The notes under the pieces: model-generated
Told to the model about the DNA's origin: nothing
The model's database searches: none
Seen by the model: the letters and a program-made list of their open reading frames with translations, nothing else
Program-made: the position numbers and the translations under genes
In this document: positions 5,235 through 5,885 of the stretch, one piece after another
How positions within the stretch are numbered: position 1 is the first letter of the stretch
Layout of the letters: each line of letters starts with the position of its first letter
DNA from: Microcaldota archaeon
GTDB taxonomy: Archaea; Micrarchaeota; Micrarchaeia; Micrarchaeales; CABMGC01
Assembly: GCA_030040595.1 (NCBI GenBank)
Contig: JASHTL010000096.1
Location: 1 to 5,885, forward strand
Reading direction: 5' to 3'
Length of the DNA stretch: 5,885 nucleotides

Positions 5235-5885
5235 TCAGAACTCTATATAGACTCTCTCGCCTTCCTTTATATGGTCTTCCTTTGCGACCTTCGGGACGAT
5301 GCCCTCGGTTGCAAGCATCCCGTATTGGTTAGAGTACCTGAGATCGAAGTTCCTGACTCCAAGGTCACCGAGTATCGACCTTGACAGTATAAGGCTCTCT
5401 ATTTCTATGCCCAGCCTTAATCCTTCTATTGATTTCTTGACGCCTTCGAAGCATGCGGCGTTCTTTGCATTGACTATTATTATGCCGCCGTAAGGCTCAT
5501 GGACATCCGCCATGAACGTGTAAGTGCCGAGCTTGTTGCTGTCCATCTTGACAAGATGCTCGAACCACTTGTACTTGTTCTTCTGGAACTGCTGATGGTC
5601 AATTATGCTGTACGAGATTATGCCCGCAAAGTCATTGTCCGGATTCCTCATGTACATGGTTGTCCTGCTCACTATGCCGTACTCTAGCAGGGTCTTGTAT
5701 ATGTACGCAATCGTGTTCTTGTCCATTCCCTCTCCGCTGCTCAGCTGACCCCTTGCATCCTCGTTTAGCGTGATCAATAGCTTCTTGTACTTCTCCGGAA
5801 GCTTGAACTGCATTATCAGCTCGTTCCTGAGAGGGAAGAAGCCGAGGCTCTTCCTTATCGGCCTTATCCTGACAAGCATCTTGTA
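5235..5885 (-). CDS. Lrp/AsnC-like transcriptional regulator, probably 5'-truncated by the window
   Basis: The frame is open to the window edge, so the N-terminus may lie outside; ATG 5879 would give 214 residues. Counting from that Met, 33-77 resembles an Lrp-type helix-turn-helix: a start like ITLNEDARGQL, then a turn and a recognition-helix candidate (NTIAYIYKTLLEYGIVS). The following 84-170 fits the alternating strand/helix order of the RAM effector domain (GIISYSI, a helix near 101-111, KLGTYTFMADV, GGIIIVNA, a helix near 142-154, and a final strand to about 167). About 30 residues precede the HTH, which is unusual for a plain Lrp protein and may be part of a longer N-terminal region. 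The likely role is as a DNA-binding regulator; its targets are unknown. Assignment is from pattern alone; no catalytic motif is seen. Confidence 0.55.
   Translation of the reverse strand, partial: YKMLVRIRPIRKSLGFFPLRNELIMQFKLPEKYKKLLITLNEDARGQLSSGEGMDKNTIAYIYKTLLEYGIVSRTTMYMRNPDNDFAGIISYSIIDHQQFQKNKYKWFEHLVKMDSNKLGTYTFMADVHEPYGGIIIVNAKNAACFEGVKKSIEGLRLGIEIESLILSRSILGDLGVRNFDLRYSNQYGMLATEGIVPKVAKEDHIKEGERVYIEF
5243..5250 (-). promoter_or_regulatory. TATA-like box inside the end of the regulator gene
   Basis: CTATATAG on the minus strand overlaps the Tyr-Ile codons (TAT ATA) of the C-terminal RVYIEF. It is centred about 26 bp before position 5220, suggesting transcription of the next gene from just upstream of TTG 5213. 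The sequence is partly constrained by coding, so this is tentative. Confidence 0.35.

Noticed and set aside
4828..5250. Open plus-strand frame of 140 codons opposite the TTG-start small gene
   Set aside because: The product is a low-complexity Ser/Leu/Ala sequence typical of an antisense shadow, and the minus-strand frame has the more protein-like composition and TATA spacing.
1..5885. CRISPR array, insertion sequence or attachment site
   Set aside because: No spaced direct repeats, transposase, integrase or terminal inverted repeats were seen on either strand.

Overview
The window reads as archaeal DNA. The evidence is a tetraether-lipid-synthase-like radical SAM protein, an archaeal-type Dph2, TATA boxes about 25 bp upstream of several start codons (a pattern expected of leaderless mRNAs), Shine-Dalgarno-like AGGTG/GTGAT elements where a leader exists, and ATA/AGG-rich codon use. 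Small genes, tight spacing and a type 1 rather than type 2 isopentenyl diphosphate isomerase would suit a small-genome lineage such as a DPANN/Micrarchaeota-like archaeon. The lineage is an inference and was not tested.

Layout. Bases 1-111 hold no recognisable gene but contain a strong hairpin; they are followed by a BRE/TATA promoter. Bases 164-2844 (+) form a probable two-gene operon: tes, a 651-residue radical SAM enzyme ending in an unusual cysteine-rich tail, and 14 bp later a cysteine-free 236-residue protein of unknown function that starts with TTG. Converging on it is idi (2857-3417, -), a type 1 IPP isomerase with all catalytic residues. A 74-bp divergent promoter region separates idi from dph2 (3492-4439, +); each gene has a TATA box placed so that transcription would begin almost exactly at its start codon.

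The right end (4431-5885, -) carries three minus-strand genes in one reading frame: an Lrp/AsnC-like protein that runs off the window, then two small helical proteins of unknown function. The last one overlaps the end of dph2 tail-to-tail by 9 bp. TATA-like elements for the two small genes lie inside the final codons of the gene before each.

Functional theme. idi supplies the DMAPP/IPP balance for isoprenoid chains, and tes would join two phytanyl chains into membrane-spanning tetraethers, so the left half is centred on membrane lipids. dph2 makes diphthamide on elongation factor 2 and is a separate housekeeping function, although it also uses a 4Fe-4S cluster and SAM. The most interesting unknowns are the CxC tail of Tes and the uncharacterised protein encoded directly after it.
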